This document shows, piece after piece, positions 35,869 to 44,791 of a DNA stretch of 64,000 nt. The notes beneath the pieces were generated by a model. The model was not told where the DNA came from. It saw nothing but the letters and a program-made list of their open reading frames with translations, and searched no databases. This stretch comes from Anaerolineae bacterium. Its GTDB lineage: Bacteria > Chloroflexota > Anaerolineae > Promineifilales > Promineifilaceae. Location of the stretch: contig JAHDWJ010000028.1 in the NCBI GenBank assembly GCA_023384415.1, positions 1-64,000 on the forward strand. Reading direction: 5' to 3'. Made by a program: the position numbers and the translations under genes. Every line of letters starts with the position of its first letter. Within the stretch, counting starts at the first letter, position 1.

Positions 35869-37023
35869 CTAGGTTGCCAGAGGGTGCTGCATAAACAAGT
35901 CTAGCTCAGCCGGAGACAAAGGGTCAGCGGAGGTGGTAGCATAATGGCCTGGGGACCAGAAGGATGTACGTACCTGGAACTGAGTCTGTAACTCTCTCTC
36001 AGAGCCGCTCTTAAACAGATGAGCCGCCCAGGTGCTGTTACGCCCCGGTGGGCAGCTTACCACCAGGTGAACATATTGATTGGTCACATCAAAGTGGGTC
36101 AGTAGACAGGCATTAGCTTTGGCAATCCGTTCCAGGGCACGCCGCAGGGGAATGTTAAGAAAGTCAGGAATGGGTTCATAAGCTCGCCACAGGATGGCGA
36201 AGGTATGATTGTTGGTGTTAGATTGGGTTATGATGGGAGTTTGCGGCAGAGGCGCGGCCGCGACCACCATCTCTTGCCCAATTAACTCAGTTAGCTGCGG
36301 CCGCAGCTGTTCCGATAAAGATCGTAACATCGTCAGGGGCGTCGTAGGAGAAGCTGCCAAAACAAGATGATGCGTTTCCCCCACCGGAAGCGTATAAAGC
36401 AACATTTCCTCAATCCGGCCCGGCAGACGATAAAATTGCATCTGCGCCGTCATCTGAGTCGCCGACCAGGTTTGTTGGCAGCGGGCAGCAATAAGCGCGG
36501 CCTGTTCATTGTTAAATTCACCGGCAAAAGCCAGAGCGGCCTGATTTTGGATAAACGCTGTTGTCACCCCGGTTTCTCGAAATGCTCGCTGCAGCAGAAC
36601 CGCCACTCGCCCCATATCCACTACGGAAATAACTTGTGCCTCCCCGGTCTTCACCTGCAAAAACAGCGGTGAAACTGGTTTTTGTAAAATCGCTTCCAAA
36701 ACCAGAGGAAGCTCCATATCAAAGCGGCTCTTGCTAAGTAACGTTTTTAGGCGGGATCGCTGCAATTGCGGCAAAGGAGTATGGGGCACCGGCACAATAC
36801 CGACTAAAGGCAGTTCCGGCTGCAAGACGAGCAAAGCACGCAGCAAGCCATCGTCGCTTTGAGCCGGCACAAATGCTAAATCATGCGGCTGCTGCACCAA
36901 AATCAGGCAGGCATCTCGTATATGGCGCACAATAGTGGCCTGATATTTACCCCGCTCTAATGCGGCCGCCAGGCGAGTGGCAAAAATTGTATCTGGTTCG
37001 ACGATAAGAATTTTATTCTTCAT
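35869..37023 (-). CDS. Pseudo-receiver / roadblock-like / Y1-transposase-like fusion protein
   Basis: This 384-residue protein has a CheY-like fold at residues 1-110 (KILIVEPD and DACLILVQQPHD), but where a phospho-Asp is expected the sequence reads LAFVPAQ, so it is a pseudo-receiver. Residues about 118-245 resemble a roadblock/LC7 module (ISVVDMGRVAVLLQRAF, LVLAASPTTPL). The last 110 resemble the IS200/REP-associated Y1 transposase fold (FAILWRAYEPIPDF, LFKSGSERELQ, SFWSPGHYATTSA). The HUH motif reads YVHLVV (Tyr317, His319), and the catalytic Tyr position near 377 is Phe, so it is probably not an active nuclease. It may be a domesticated nucleic-acid-binding regulator. Confidence 0.65.
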   Translation of the reverse strand: MKNKILIVEPDTIFATRLAAALERGKYQATIVRHIRDACLILVQQPHDLAFVPAQSDDGLLRALLVLQPELPLVGIVPVPHTPLPQLQRSRLKTLLSKSRFDMELPLVLEAILQKPVSPLFLQVKTGEAQVISVVDMGRVAVLLQRAFRETGVTTAFIQNQAALAFAGEFNNEQAALIAARCQQTWSATQMTAQMQFYRLPGRIEEMLLYTLPVGETHHLVLAASPTTPLTMLRSLSEQLRPQLTELIGQEMVVAAAPLPQTPIITQSNTNNHTFAILWRAYEPIPDFLNIPLRRALERIAKANACLLTHFDVTNQYVHLVVSCPPGRNSTWAAHLFKSGSERELQTQFQVRTSFWSPGHYATTSADPLSPAELDLFMQHPLAT

Positions 37024-37226
37024 AACTGCATTTATGTTTCAAGTTCAAGCGTTCAAGATTACGGGCTACCATACCTGACCAGAAAGTTATTACTTTCAGC
37101 CTGGAACTTATACCTTCATTCTAAGCCGTCCTGGGTATCAAAAGCAATGAATCATGGCTTAGTTTCACGCAATTTCCACCAGACCAGGTTGCCCGGTATA
37201 GTCAAACAAAATAGTTTCCAAAACAG

Positions 37227-37255
37227 TAGACCATATGTTCTATTTATGGTATACT
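37227..37255 (+). promoter_or_regulatory. Probable extended -10 promoter of the VOC gene
   Basis: TGGTATACT (37247-37255) is an extended -10 element. A TAGACC (37227-37232) 17 bases upstream is a fair -35. The VOC gene starts 62 bases downstream with AAGGAG. Confidence 0.55.
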
Positions 37256-37317
37256 TCTACCTGACACGGCTAACAAACAGCCAATTTTTACCCCCATAAC
37301 ACAGAAGGAGTGTGACC

Positions 37318-38118
37318 ATGCAAATTGTAACCAATTACCCCAATGGTGTTTTCAACTGGGTGGATCTAACCACCACCGATATAGCTGGAGCCAAGGCGTT
37401 TTACATGGCCTTATTCGGCTGGGAAGCTGTAGATACCCCCTTTGATGGCGGCGGCTTCTACTCTAATTTTAAGCTGAACGGGCACAGTGTCGCTGGTGGG
37501 GGGCAGATGGATCAAGGTATGCTCGATCAAGGCATTCCCCCTTATTGGGGTTCTTATGTCAAGCATGACAATGCGGACGAAATCGCGGCCCGAATTTCGG
37601 CCGCCGGGGGCACTTTAGTGCTGCCGCCCATGGATGTGATGGAAGAAGGGCGTATGCTGATCGCCATAGACCCAACCGGGGCTACGTTTGGTGTCTGGCA
37701 GCCGCGCAACCACACGGGCGCGGAGCTGGTGAACATTCCCAACACCTTAATTTGGAATGAGCTGCAAACACGGGACAGCGCGGCCGCGCAAACTTTCTAT
37801 GGCTCTGTTTTCGGCTGGACAGCCCATCCCACTACAGACGGTTACACCAATTTCGCCGTCAATGGCCGCGTACAGGCCGGTGTGATACAGATGGATGAAC
37901 GCTTTGATGCCAGCATCCCCCCAAACTGGAGTATCTACTTTGCCGTCGAAGATGCGGCCGCAACCGTCGCTAGAGCCGAGGAATTAGGTGGTAAAACAAT
38001 GGTTCCCCCCACCGCCGCCGGTGAAATGGGCACCTTCGCTGTCATTCAGGATCCTCAAGGGGCTGTTTTCTCAATTATTCAGATGAACAGCCCTGGGGAC
38101 CCCCCACCCGGCGTGTAA
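37318..38118 (+). CDS. Two-domain VOC (glyoxalase-fold) protein
   Basis: This protein has 266 residues from ATG 37318; an in-frame GTG at 37312 is too close to the AAGGAG site. It contains two copies of the betaalphabetabetabeta module. Each begins with a Trp- or Asn-containing strand (FNWVDLTTTDIAGAKAFY, then IWNELQTRDSAAAQTFYGSVFGW) and ends DPTGATFGVWQ or DPQGAVFSIIQ. VOC proteins include dioxygenases, glyoxalases and resistance proteins. Many two-domain ones of this kind are uncharacterised. Metal ligands cannot be assigned with confidence. Confidence 0.85.
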   Translation: MQIVTNYPNGVFNWVDLTTTDIAGAKAFYMALFGWEAVDTPFDGGGFYSNFKLNGHSVAGGGQMDQGMLDQGIPPYWGSYVKHDNADEIAARISAAGGTLVLPPMDVMEEGRMLIAIDPTGATFGVWQPRNHTGAELVNIPNTLIWNELQTRDSAAAQTFYGSVFGWTAHPTTDGYTNFAVNGRVQAGVIQMDERFDASIPPNWSIYFAVEDAAATVARAEELGGKTMVPPTAAGEMGTFAVIQDPQGAVFSIIQMNSPGDPPPGV

Positions 38119-38265
38119 TCACGGCAGATTGACGCCTCAGACGCGGCCGCAGCCAGGCAAAATTAGGGCACGGGTAGGGGGCAGGTAAATAAGAAATTCC
38201 TGTAACTCTCTATCCGTGTCATTCGTTTGCCTTGCCTCAGGCCCAAATTGTCCCATAATAAGGTG

Positions 38266-40134
38266 ATGGTGGTGAGATGGGTGTGGACTGCTTTTTTTTC
38301 TCTCTGGCTGCTGGCAGCTTGCGGCCGCGCCAATGAGCCTGCCCTTTTACCGCCCCCCACCCGCATCCCCACTACTCCCACCACTATCGCCCAATTACCA
38401 GCGACCGCCACCCTGACCCCAGCCCCAACCTCAACCCCCTGGCCTACCGCCACCCCAACCATTACCTTATCACCAACCCCAACTCCCACCCTGACACCCA
38501 CAGCCATCCCCCTGCTGGTCGTTGGGGATCCTTTTGCCGGTCGGCGGCAAGACCCCATACCCCAGCCTGGCGCACGCTGCGGCGTAGTAGACATCCTCGA
38601 CTTTCCCCTCAACCCACCTGATGCCGCCGGTTTTGCGGGCGGCAATGATTTTGGGGTTTTTCGCAGCCGCTATGACAAATTTCACGCGGGAGAAGATTGG
38701 TGGGCCAGTGACCGGGGGGATACTTTTGGGCAATCGGTTTACAGTATCGGCCATGGCCTGATAACCTACGCCCAACCTGAAGGGTGGAACCGGGACAAGG
38801 GGGTGATCATCATTCAGCACACGTTTGCCAATGGGCAGACGGTACTTTCTTTTTATGGCCACCTCGACCCCCCATCAGTTACAGTGTCAGCCGGGGCATG
38901 TGTTAAACGAGGAGAAAAGATTGCCGAAATTGGGCGGCCGCGTGGCTCGCCCCATCTCCATTTTGAGATACGCACCCAATCCCCTTATAGCACCCTCAGC
39001 GGTTATTGGCCCACCGATCCCACTGAAGTAGGCTGGCTGGCCCCTTCCCCCTTCATTTGGAATCAGCGCATTGCCTCAGCCCCCGGTGTGCTTTGGACCC
39101 TTCCCTACGAGCGCGAGAGCCGAATGCCCGCAGGCCGACTCAATGAGACAACTTTTGTCGTTATCCAGGCAGGGGAGCTGCTGGGGCTGAATCTGGCTAA
39201 TGGTGCAGTACAATGGCGCTATGCGGCTGATGAACCGGTCGCGGCCGCGTTTTTCGACAGCCAGTCCCCTATCTTATATACCGCCGACCGCACCGGGCGT
39301 GTAACCGCCTTAGGCTGGGCAGATCAACCAGCCGGGACGGCCCCATGGACTCCCCTTTGGCAAGTAGAGTCTGGTCGTCCAGGAACACCAACCTTGATAC
39401 CCCTGGCGGCGGGTGGTGTAGCGGTTCATCTGCGGTCACAACTACACGGCTATACCTCAGAGGGGCAATGGTTATGGACAGCCGAAGGCGTAGGCCAGCC
39501 AACAGCCTGGCACCATTGGCACGATGAGGTAATTGTAGCCACCGGCGCAGGTTCAGAAAGCCAATTTATATGGCAGATAGGAACAGCCGGAGCGCAAGCG
39601 TGGGATGTACCAATGACCGGGCGCCTGGCAGCTGCTGGGGAGCAGTTGTGGCTGCATACAGCCGATGGGCTGTATCGGCTGCACCCGGAAAGCCGTACCG
39701 CCAACCTCGCCCTGCCCTTGCCTCGCGGCTTTTTAGCCCAGGGAGACACAATAGGGCTGCCTGATGGTGGGCTGCTCCTGGCCCACGCCGACTCGTTTGA
39801 CCGCCGTTTATTGGTTGTCAATGCAGATGGCACATTACGCTGGGAGCGTTCTTATCGCATACGGGTAAGCGGCAAGGTTCACCTGCTAGAGCAAGGGGGG
39901 CACCTGTATCTGGTGGCCCACAATGAAAACGGTTCAGTCGGTGAGCTTTTACTCTATGCTATTGATCTGGAAGGGGCGCGGTTAACTCACCTGTTTATTG
40001 GCGGCACCCGCTCCCCCCGCCTCCATGAGAGTTGGGTTTGGGGGGATGACGGGGTACTGCTGTTGAATATAGGTGGGGGGAATTTATTGACGTTTGCAGC
40101 CCAAGCTGACCGCTTAAGTTCATCTTCAGATTAA
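38266..40134 (+). CDS. Lipoprotein with M23 peptidase domain and beta-propeller-like C-terminus
   Basis: This protein has 622 residues from ATG 38266. The N-terminus is a lipoprotein signal (FFSLWLLAAC), then a Thr/Pro linker. The M23/LytM domain (about 120-260) has KFHAGEDW and SPHLHFEI as zinc and catalytic histidines. From about 285 the protein repeats strands such as GLNLANGAVQWRYA, LYTADRTGRVTALGW and LLVVNADGTLRWER, the pattern of a PQQ/WD-like propeller. An outer-face peptidoglycan endopeptidase with a binding propeller is likely. The C-terminus converges on the DEAD-box gene 44 bases away. Confidence 0.8.
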   Translation: MVVRWVWTAFFSLWLLAACGRANEPALLPPPTRIPTTPTTIAQLPATATLTPAPTSTPWPTATPTITLSPTPTPTLTPTAIPLLVVGDPFAGRRQDPIPQPGARCGVVDILDFPLNPPDAAGFAGGNDFGVFRSRYDKFHAGEDWWASDRGDTFGQSVYSIGHGLITYAQPEGWNRDKGVIIIQHTFANGQTVLSFYGHLDPPSVTVSAGACVKRGEKIAEIGRPRGSPHLHFEIRTQSPYSTLSGYWPTDPTEVGWLAPSPFIWNQRIASAPGVLWTLPYERESRMPAGRLNETTFVVIQAGELLGLNLANGAVQWRYAADEPVAAAFFDSQSPILYTADRTGRVTALGWADQPAGTAPWTPLWQVESGRPGTPTLIPLAAGGVAVHLRSQLHGYTSEGQWLWTAEGVGQPTAWHHWHDEVIVATGAGSESQFIWQIGTAGAQAWDVPMTGRLAAAGEQLWLHTADGLYRLHPESRTANLALPLPRGFLAQGDTIGLPDGGLLLAHADSFDRRLLVVNADGTLRWERSYRIRVSGKVHLLEQGGHLYLVAHNENGSVGELLLYAIDLEGARLTHLFIGGTRSPRLHESWVWGDDGVLLLNIGGGNLLTFAAQADRLSSSSD

Positions 40135-40178
40135 GCCATTAGCCATTGTTGATTTAGGCTATCGAGTCGCTTTCGTCA

Positions 40179-41816
40179 TTATAATCGTTCAACGGTAAGG
40201 ACCTGGCGACGAATGCGGTACTGGCCTGATTTGTGTAACACCTGGTTGACATACTGCTCTGGTATGTCTAACAAGGTATGCTCTGGTTGTATGCGAATGG
40301 CCCCAATGGCTGAACCGGGGATGTCAGCATGAAAAGCGATAGCCCCTACTACGTCGTTGGGACGAAGGCCATGCACTTTGCCAGCATTGAGGCTGAGACG
40401 GACCATTCCCTTTTCATGAGAACGGCCATGAACTGGTTGTCTCCCCTGGCGGGTCTCAGGCCGGCCGGAGCGCGGCCGCAAACGGGGCTGCTCTTCTACG
40501 ACCTCACTGATGGGGGGAATGGGGCGCTGTTTTTCTTCAGCACGGGCCAATTTGAGGGCGGCGGCCGCGATGTCAACTACATCATACCCTTCTGCCACCC
40601 ACTCCTGCACTAACTGCTTTTCTTGGGTGCAGCGGCCGCGGCGCAGCCAGACATTCATCTTCTCTTTCAACTGATTCTCCCGGTTGGCCTGAATCATCTC
40701 TGCCGTAGGTAGTTTGGCCGGAGTGATGGTTTGGCGGGTGAACCGCTCAATCTGTTGCAAACGATATTTCTCTCGCGGAGTCACCAGAGTCAGGGCAACT
40801 CCCGTCTTGCCCGCCCGCCCGGTGCGGCCGATACGATGCACATACACCTCAGAATCCAGAGGCAGATCATAATTGAACACATGAGAAATATCATCAATGT
40901 CCAGCCCTCGGGCAGCTACATCGGTAGCTACGAGAACGGTAATTTGGCGATTGCGAAACCGGTTTAGCACCTGCTCGCGGGCATCCTGGCTCAGGTCTCC
41001 ATTAAGGGCCTCAGCCGGAAAACCGCGTACCGCCAACTCATTCGCCAGCTCACCGGTACCGGCACGGGTACGGGCAAAGATGAGGGCGCTGGTGATATTT
41101 TCTGTCTCAAAAAGGCGGGTGAGAGCGGCCAGTTTATCAGGCTCATTGACCAGATAATAACGCTGTTCGATGGCGGCGACGGTAAGCTGCGGCCGCTGAA
41201 TGGTCACATTTTGCGGTTCACGCAAATATTGCCCGGCCAGGCGACGAATCTCCGGGGGCAGCGTAGCCGAAAAAAGGGCCGTTTGCCGGCTGCCTGGGGT
41301 CTCTTTGAGGATCGTTTCCACATCTTCAATAAACCCCATACTTAACATTTCGTCCGCTTCATCCAAAACAAGGGTGCGTAACCCTCCTAAAGCCAAAACC
41401 TTACGCTCCATCAGGTCAATCAGGCGTCCCGGTGTCCCAACAACGATATCTACCCCTTTTTTGAGGCGATAAATTTGTTGACCATATGGCTGCCCTCCAT
41501 AAACGGCCAAAACGCGCACCTTTTGATGGCGGCCATAGTCGCTGATGGCTTTGGCAACTTGCAGGGCTAACTCACGGGTAGGGGTGACGATCAGAGCTTG
41601 CAAAGCAGCCTGGTCATCGGTCAGATTGTGTAAAATGGGCAGGGCGAAGGCGGCGGTTTTACCTGTGCCTGTTTGAGCCTGGCCTACGATGTCGTGACCG
41701 GCCAACATAGCGGGGATAACGCCTATCTGGATGGGGGTGGGCTGGGTATAACCCAACTCAGAGACGGCCTGGAGTAGCTGCGGCCGCAGGTTTAATTCAC
41801 TGAATTCAGTTGTCAT
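40179..41816 (-). CDS. DEAD-box ATP-dependent RNA helicase with DbpA-type RNA-binding domain
   Basis: This protein has 545 residues from ATG 41816, with GTAGGAGC upstream; the frame extends to 42014 but runs through the leader RNA. Motifs are the Q motif (GYTQPTPIQ), AQTGTGKT, PTRELALQ, DEAD, SAT, ARTRAGT and HRIGRTGR. The C-terminal 75 residues (MVRLSLNAGKVHGLRPNDVVGAI...) are a DbpA-like RNA-binding fold, as in DeaD/CshA. It probably acts in ribosome assembly, RNA decay or cold adaptation. A long leader containing an intrinsic terminator precedes it. Confidence 0.93.
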   Translation of the reverse strand: MTTEFSELNLRPQLLQAVSELGYTQPTPIQIGVIPAMLAGHDIVGQAQTGTGKTAAFALPILHNLTDDQAALQALIVTPTRELALQVAKAISDYGRHQKVRVLAVYGGQPYGQQIYRLKKGVDIVVGTPGRLIDLMERKVLALGGLRTLVLDEADEMLSMGFIEDVETILKETPGSRQTALFSATLPPEIRRLAGQYLREPQNVTIQRPQLTVAAIEQRYYLVNEPDKLAALTRLFETENITSALIFARTRAGTGELANELAVRGFPAEALNGDLSQDAREQVLNRFRNRQITVLVATDVAARGLDIDDISHVFNYDLPLDSEVYVHRIGRTGRAGKTGVALTLVTPREKYRLQQIERFTRQTITPAKLPTAEMIQANRENQLKEKMNVWLRRGRCTQEKQLVQEWVAEGYDVVDIAAAALKLARAEEKQRPIPPISEVVEEQPRLRPRSGRPETRQGRQPVHGRSHEKGMVRLSLNAGKVHGLRPNDVVGAIAFHADIPGSAIGAIRIQPEHTLLDIPEQYVNQVLHKSGQYRIRRQVLTVERL

Positions 41817-42053
41817 GTTGCTCCTACTTATAGGTGGGGGCCGGATGAGTTTACCACCTGACCCTTTTGATGTTTCGCTGAGTCCGCGTGAGATACACCC
41901 TTGCGGGGCATCTCCCCATTTGACGGCCAACAGCGTACTCATCCCATAAGCAGAGCCGGGCTGTTGCCACAAAAAAGCCTTACCCGGTTGGGCAAGGCGA
42001 TCAGGAATCGTCAAAACAGCTTTACATTAAAAAGTGCCACCCGGTGTGGATGA
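41817..42053 (-). promoter_or_regulatory. Structured, attenuator-like leader of the DEAD-box gene
   Basis: Between the probable promoter (42061-42069) and the ATG lie about 237 bases. Downstream of the terminator at 41971-41998 the leader can close an 8-bp stem (plus-strand GGATGAGT 41843-41850 with ACTCATCC 41937-41944). This encloses a hairpin GAGAT...ATCTC (41890-41914). A competing AGGTGG/CCACCT hairpin sits right before the ribosome-binding site and captures one arm of that stem. I recognise no known riboswitch class. Confidence 0.5.
41971..41998 (-). terminator. Rho-independent terminator or attenuator
   Basis: On the minus strand, GCCTTGCCC (41990-41998), loop AACC, GGGTAAGGC (41977-41985), then six T. 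It either ends the MFS transcript (stop codon 117 bases upstream) or attenuates the DEAD-box transcript that probably starts near 42053. Confidence 0.9.
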
Positions 42054-42060
42054 CGAGAAG

Positions 42061-42069
42061 AGTATACCA
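42061..42069 (-). promoter_or_regulatory. Extended -10 promoter upstream of the DEAD-box leader
   Basis: On the minus strand TGGTATACT reads identically to the -10 element of the VOC gene at 37247. No good -35 was found at 17-18 bases, which is compatible with an extended -10 promoter. Confidence 0.5.
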
Positions 42070-42114
42070 CAATTAAGCAAAAGGGAAACCCTCAAGGCGA
42101 CACGCGTTTGGAAA

Positions 42115-43596
42115 TTAAGGGATGTTGATTTCTGGAGGGGCCACGTCAGGAAATTTCTTCCTCTTTTGCCGGGCACGCATCAACCCCCACCCGCCCAGGC
42201 ACAAGGCCAGGGTAGAAAGAATTGCGGCCGCGATAAAAGTATCTTGCAGCCCGTTCACTTGGGCCAACGGACCGGCCCCGGTGGCGCCTTCTGGCAATAT
42301 CCGGCCCTCATAAAAAAAGACGCGGCCGGCCCAAAACGTGCCCAACAAAGCGATGCCCGTCGTTTGCCCCAACGAGCGTGTCACCGCCAGTAACCCTGAG
42401 ACCACCCCCAACTGCTCCCGCGATGACGACCCCATCACCGCGCTGTTATTGGGTGATTGAAAAATACCTACCCCCAAACCGATAAGGGCATAACGCCAGA
42501 TAAAGCCCCAAACGGTTGTTTCAGTGGATAAACTGCTGAGGGCCAGGTACCCCGACACCATGACCGCCAGACCAGCTACCGCCAGCGGCCGCGTTCCCAA
42601 CCGATCCGACAACACTCCAGAAACAGGGGCGGCGATCCCCAGAGCAACGGGCAGGGCAATCATCAAAAACCCAACCTGACGATTGTCATAACCCAGCATA
42701 TTCTCCAAATAAAAAGGAATCAAAATCAGGGCCCCGGCCACAGCCATAAAAACCAGGAACCCGGTACCCAAATTAATGTTAAAGTTACGCTGCGTAAACA
42801 AGCTCAAAGCAATCATCGGCTGAGTCGCTCGCCACTCAATAGCTACAAAAATAACCATAAACAAAAGCCAGCCACCCAACAGCAGCAAGATACGCCAATC
42901 ACCAAACCCCCAACTTTGTCCCAGAGTCAGGGCCAGCAGCAGCGACAATAAGGCGATAAACAGCGTCACGGCCCCGGCAAAATCAAATGTTTGTCGCCCT
43001 TTAGGTTGGGTGGGGGCAATAAATCGCCATACCAACAGCACACCAATCAGCCCCACCGGCAAATTGACAAAAAATATCCAATGCCAGGAGAGCGTTTGCA
43101 GGAGCAATCCCCCCAAAGTTGGCCCAATCACAATCCCTATAGAAACGATAGAGCCGGTGATACCCAATGCCTTGCCCCGCTCCGCTTGGGGAAACGCCTC
43201 GGTGATAATAGCTGCGCCGAGGGCAAAGACCATCGCCGCGCCGATTCCTTTCACGACCCGAAAGAAAATGAGCCAATAAATGGTTGGGGCCAGGCCGCAC
43301 AAAAGTGATCCCAGAGTAAAAACCACAAAACCAGCGGCATAAATTGGTTTTTTGCCCAACATATCAGCCAGACGGCCGACGGTGGGCATGAGGGTCGTGA
43401 GAGTGAGTAAATAAGCCAGGACGACCCACTGCACCGTCGCAAAATTGGTTTGCAGTTCCCGTACCAGGGTGGGTAACGCAACATTGACGATGCTGCCATC
43501 AATGGTGGCCAAAAAAACACCCAGACTCACGGCCAACATGACATACCATTTACGGCTGTAATCAATGAGGGAATCGTTGGTAGATACGTTGTTCAT
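42115..43596 (-). CDS. MFS drug exporter, DHA2 (EmrB/QacA) type
   Basis: This 493-residue protein has about 14 membrane helices. Motifs are the DHA2-type LATIDGSIVNVALPTL (helix 1), WVVLAYLLTLTTLMPTVGRLADMLGKK (motif A region) and a motif C-like GPTLGGLLLQ. It is a proton-driven exporter of hydrophobic or cationic compounds by family analogy. No regulator gene is adjacent on this strand. It is 56 bases downstream of the PrsW gene, so the two might be cotranscribed. Confidence 0.93.
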   Translation of the reverse strand: MNNVSTNDSLIDYSRKWYVMLAVSLGVFLATIDGSIVNVALPTLVRELQTNFATVQWVVLAYLLTLTTLMPTVGRLADMLGKKPIYAAGFVVFTLGSLLCGLAPTIYWLIFFRVVKGIGAAMVFALGAAIITEAFPQAERGKALGITGSIVSIGIVIGPTLGGLLLQTLSWHWIFFVNLPVGLIGVLLVWRFIAPTQPKGRQTFDFAGAVTLFIALLSLLLALTLGQSWGFGDWRILLLLGGWLLFMVIFVAIEWRATQPMIALSLFTQRNFNINLGTGFLVFMAVAGALILIPFYLENMLGYDNRQVGFLMIALPVALGIAAPVSGVLSDRLGTRPLAVAGLAVMVSGYLALSSLSTETTVWGFIWRYALIGLGVGIFQSPNNSAVMGSSSREQLGVVSGLLAVTRSLGQTTGIALLGTFWAGRVFFYEGRILPEGATGAGPLAQVNGLQDTFIAAAILSTLALCLGGWGLMRARQKRKKFPDVAPPEINIP

Positions 43597-43652
43597 TATA
43601 CGGGGTAGGTGGGATTTTGTGGGGCCGGGCTAAAAAAGCAGGCGGTATGGGG

Positions 43653-44645
43653 TTACTGAATCCGCTGGCTTAATATTGCGATCTCCTGGCGCAGCTTATG
43701 GGCCAACTGCTGACTCTTGTTATCCTGATGAAGCTCGTAATGGTGCTTCTTGTACGCCAGTTCACTACATTTATGATAAAACTGCAAAGCGTTCCAATAC
43801 CCCATCGGGCCGTGGGAGAGAAGCAAACTGTAACGGTGGAAAAAGCGGCGGGTGCCGGAATTAGCAGTTTGATACTGCGGCTCTGTCAACGTACCCTGCT
43901 CTATTTCATCAGCCAGATATTGTTTGATCCACCGTTTTTCCTGAACCAGGGCATAGACGATGATGACCAACATGATAAGAACACCTCCCCAGGCATTGGC
44001 AAAGAGGGGAAAACAAACCAGGGGGCCGGCTATGCTGCCTAATGAGGCTGAAGCGTTATGAACAAAATGCAAAAACATTGCCCCCATCCACCCTACAACG
44101 GGGGCAGTAAAACGCACCCAAGAGCGTTTGGTTAGTCGGGCAATGGCAATACCTAAACCGGTAGCGGCCGTAAAGAGGGAGTGATTGAGGCCAAATAAAT
44201 TTCGCAAGATGACCACACTGAACCAGCTTTCTGTGCCTCCCTCGGCAAACGCGCTCATAAAATAAAAGACATTCTCTACCATGGCAAAACCCAGGCCAAC
44301 CATTGCCCCGTAAATGATGCCATCCAGCAGGCTGTCTATTTCATGTCGCCAGAAGAAAAGCAGCCCCAGGAGCAAAAAGCCTTTAACGGATTCTTCTACT
44401 AACGGGGCAATTAAACTGGCCGATAACGCATCTCCCAGGCCGTATTCGCCGAAAACGAGGTAGATGGGAATGCTAAAAACGGTGTTGACAATGAGGGCGA
44501 AAATAATGCTGGGGACGGCCCCCCACAAAAAAGCCGCCCCCAATAACCAGAGCGGCTCTTTTTCATACCGGTCTACGATGTAGATGATAGCGATGTAGAA
44601 AAGGGCAGGCACAATAGCGACGAAGATAGATTCTAGCAGCATCAA
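43653..44645 (-). CDS. PrsW-family intramembrane protease
   Basis: This 330-residue protein has about eight membrane helices. The family motifs EESVK (84-88), ENVFY (about 124), the HSLFTAATG segment (about 154) and HFVHN (about 195) carry the Glu and His residues of PrsW-type glutamic/metal-dependent membrane proteases. Characterised PrsW cuts an anti-sigma factor, but no sigma/anti-sigma pair is seen nearby. A soluble C-terminal tail of about 90 residues contains charged helices. Confidence 0.88.
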   Translation of the reverse strand: MMLLESIFVAIVPALFYIAIIYIVDRYEKEPLWLLGAAFLWGAVPSIIFALIVNTVFSIPIYLVFGEYGLGDALSASLIAPLVEESVKGFLLLGLLFFWRHEIDSLLDGIIYGAMVGLGFAMVENVFYFMSAFAEGGTESWFSVVILRNLFGLNHSLFTAATGLGIAIARLTKRSWVRFTAPVVGWMGAMFLHFVHNASASLGSIAGPLVCFPLFANAWGGVLIMLVIIVYALVQEKRWIKQYLADEIEQGTLTEPQYQTANSGTRRFFHRYSLLLSHGPMGYWNALQFYHKCSELAYKKHHYELHQDNKSQQLAHKLRQEIAILSQRIQ

Positions 44646-44791
44646 AATTTACCCCGGATGAAATGATGAAAGATGAAAGGTATCCTCTCAATAAGTTGGG
44701 ACGAACCTCGGGAAGGTTTCGGTAATGGATAAACTCTTGAGTTAAATCTTCCGAAGGTTACACGTTTTACTGAGATGTTACGGTAAAAGGG

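Noticed and set aside
40801..41472. Plus-strand frames in the DEAD-box gene as small genes
   Set aside because: They overlap helicase motifs fully and lack ribosome-binding sites.
41817..42014. N-terminal extension of the DEAD-box helicase
   Set aside because: The extension has no homology-like features. The strong ribosome-binding site is at 41816, and the DNA folds into leader RNA structures.
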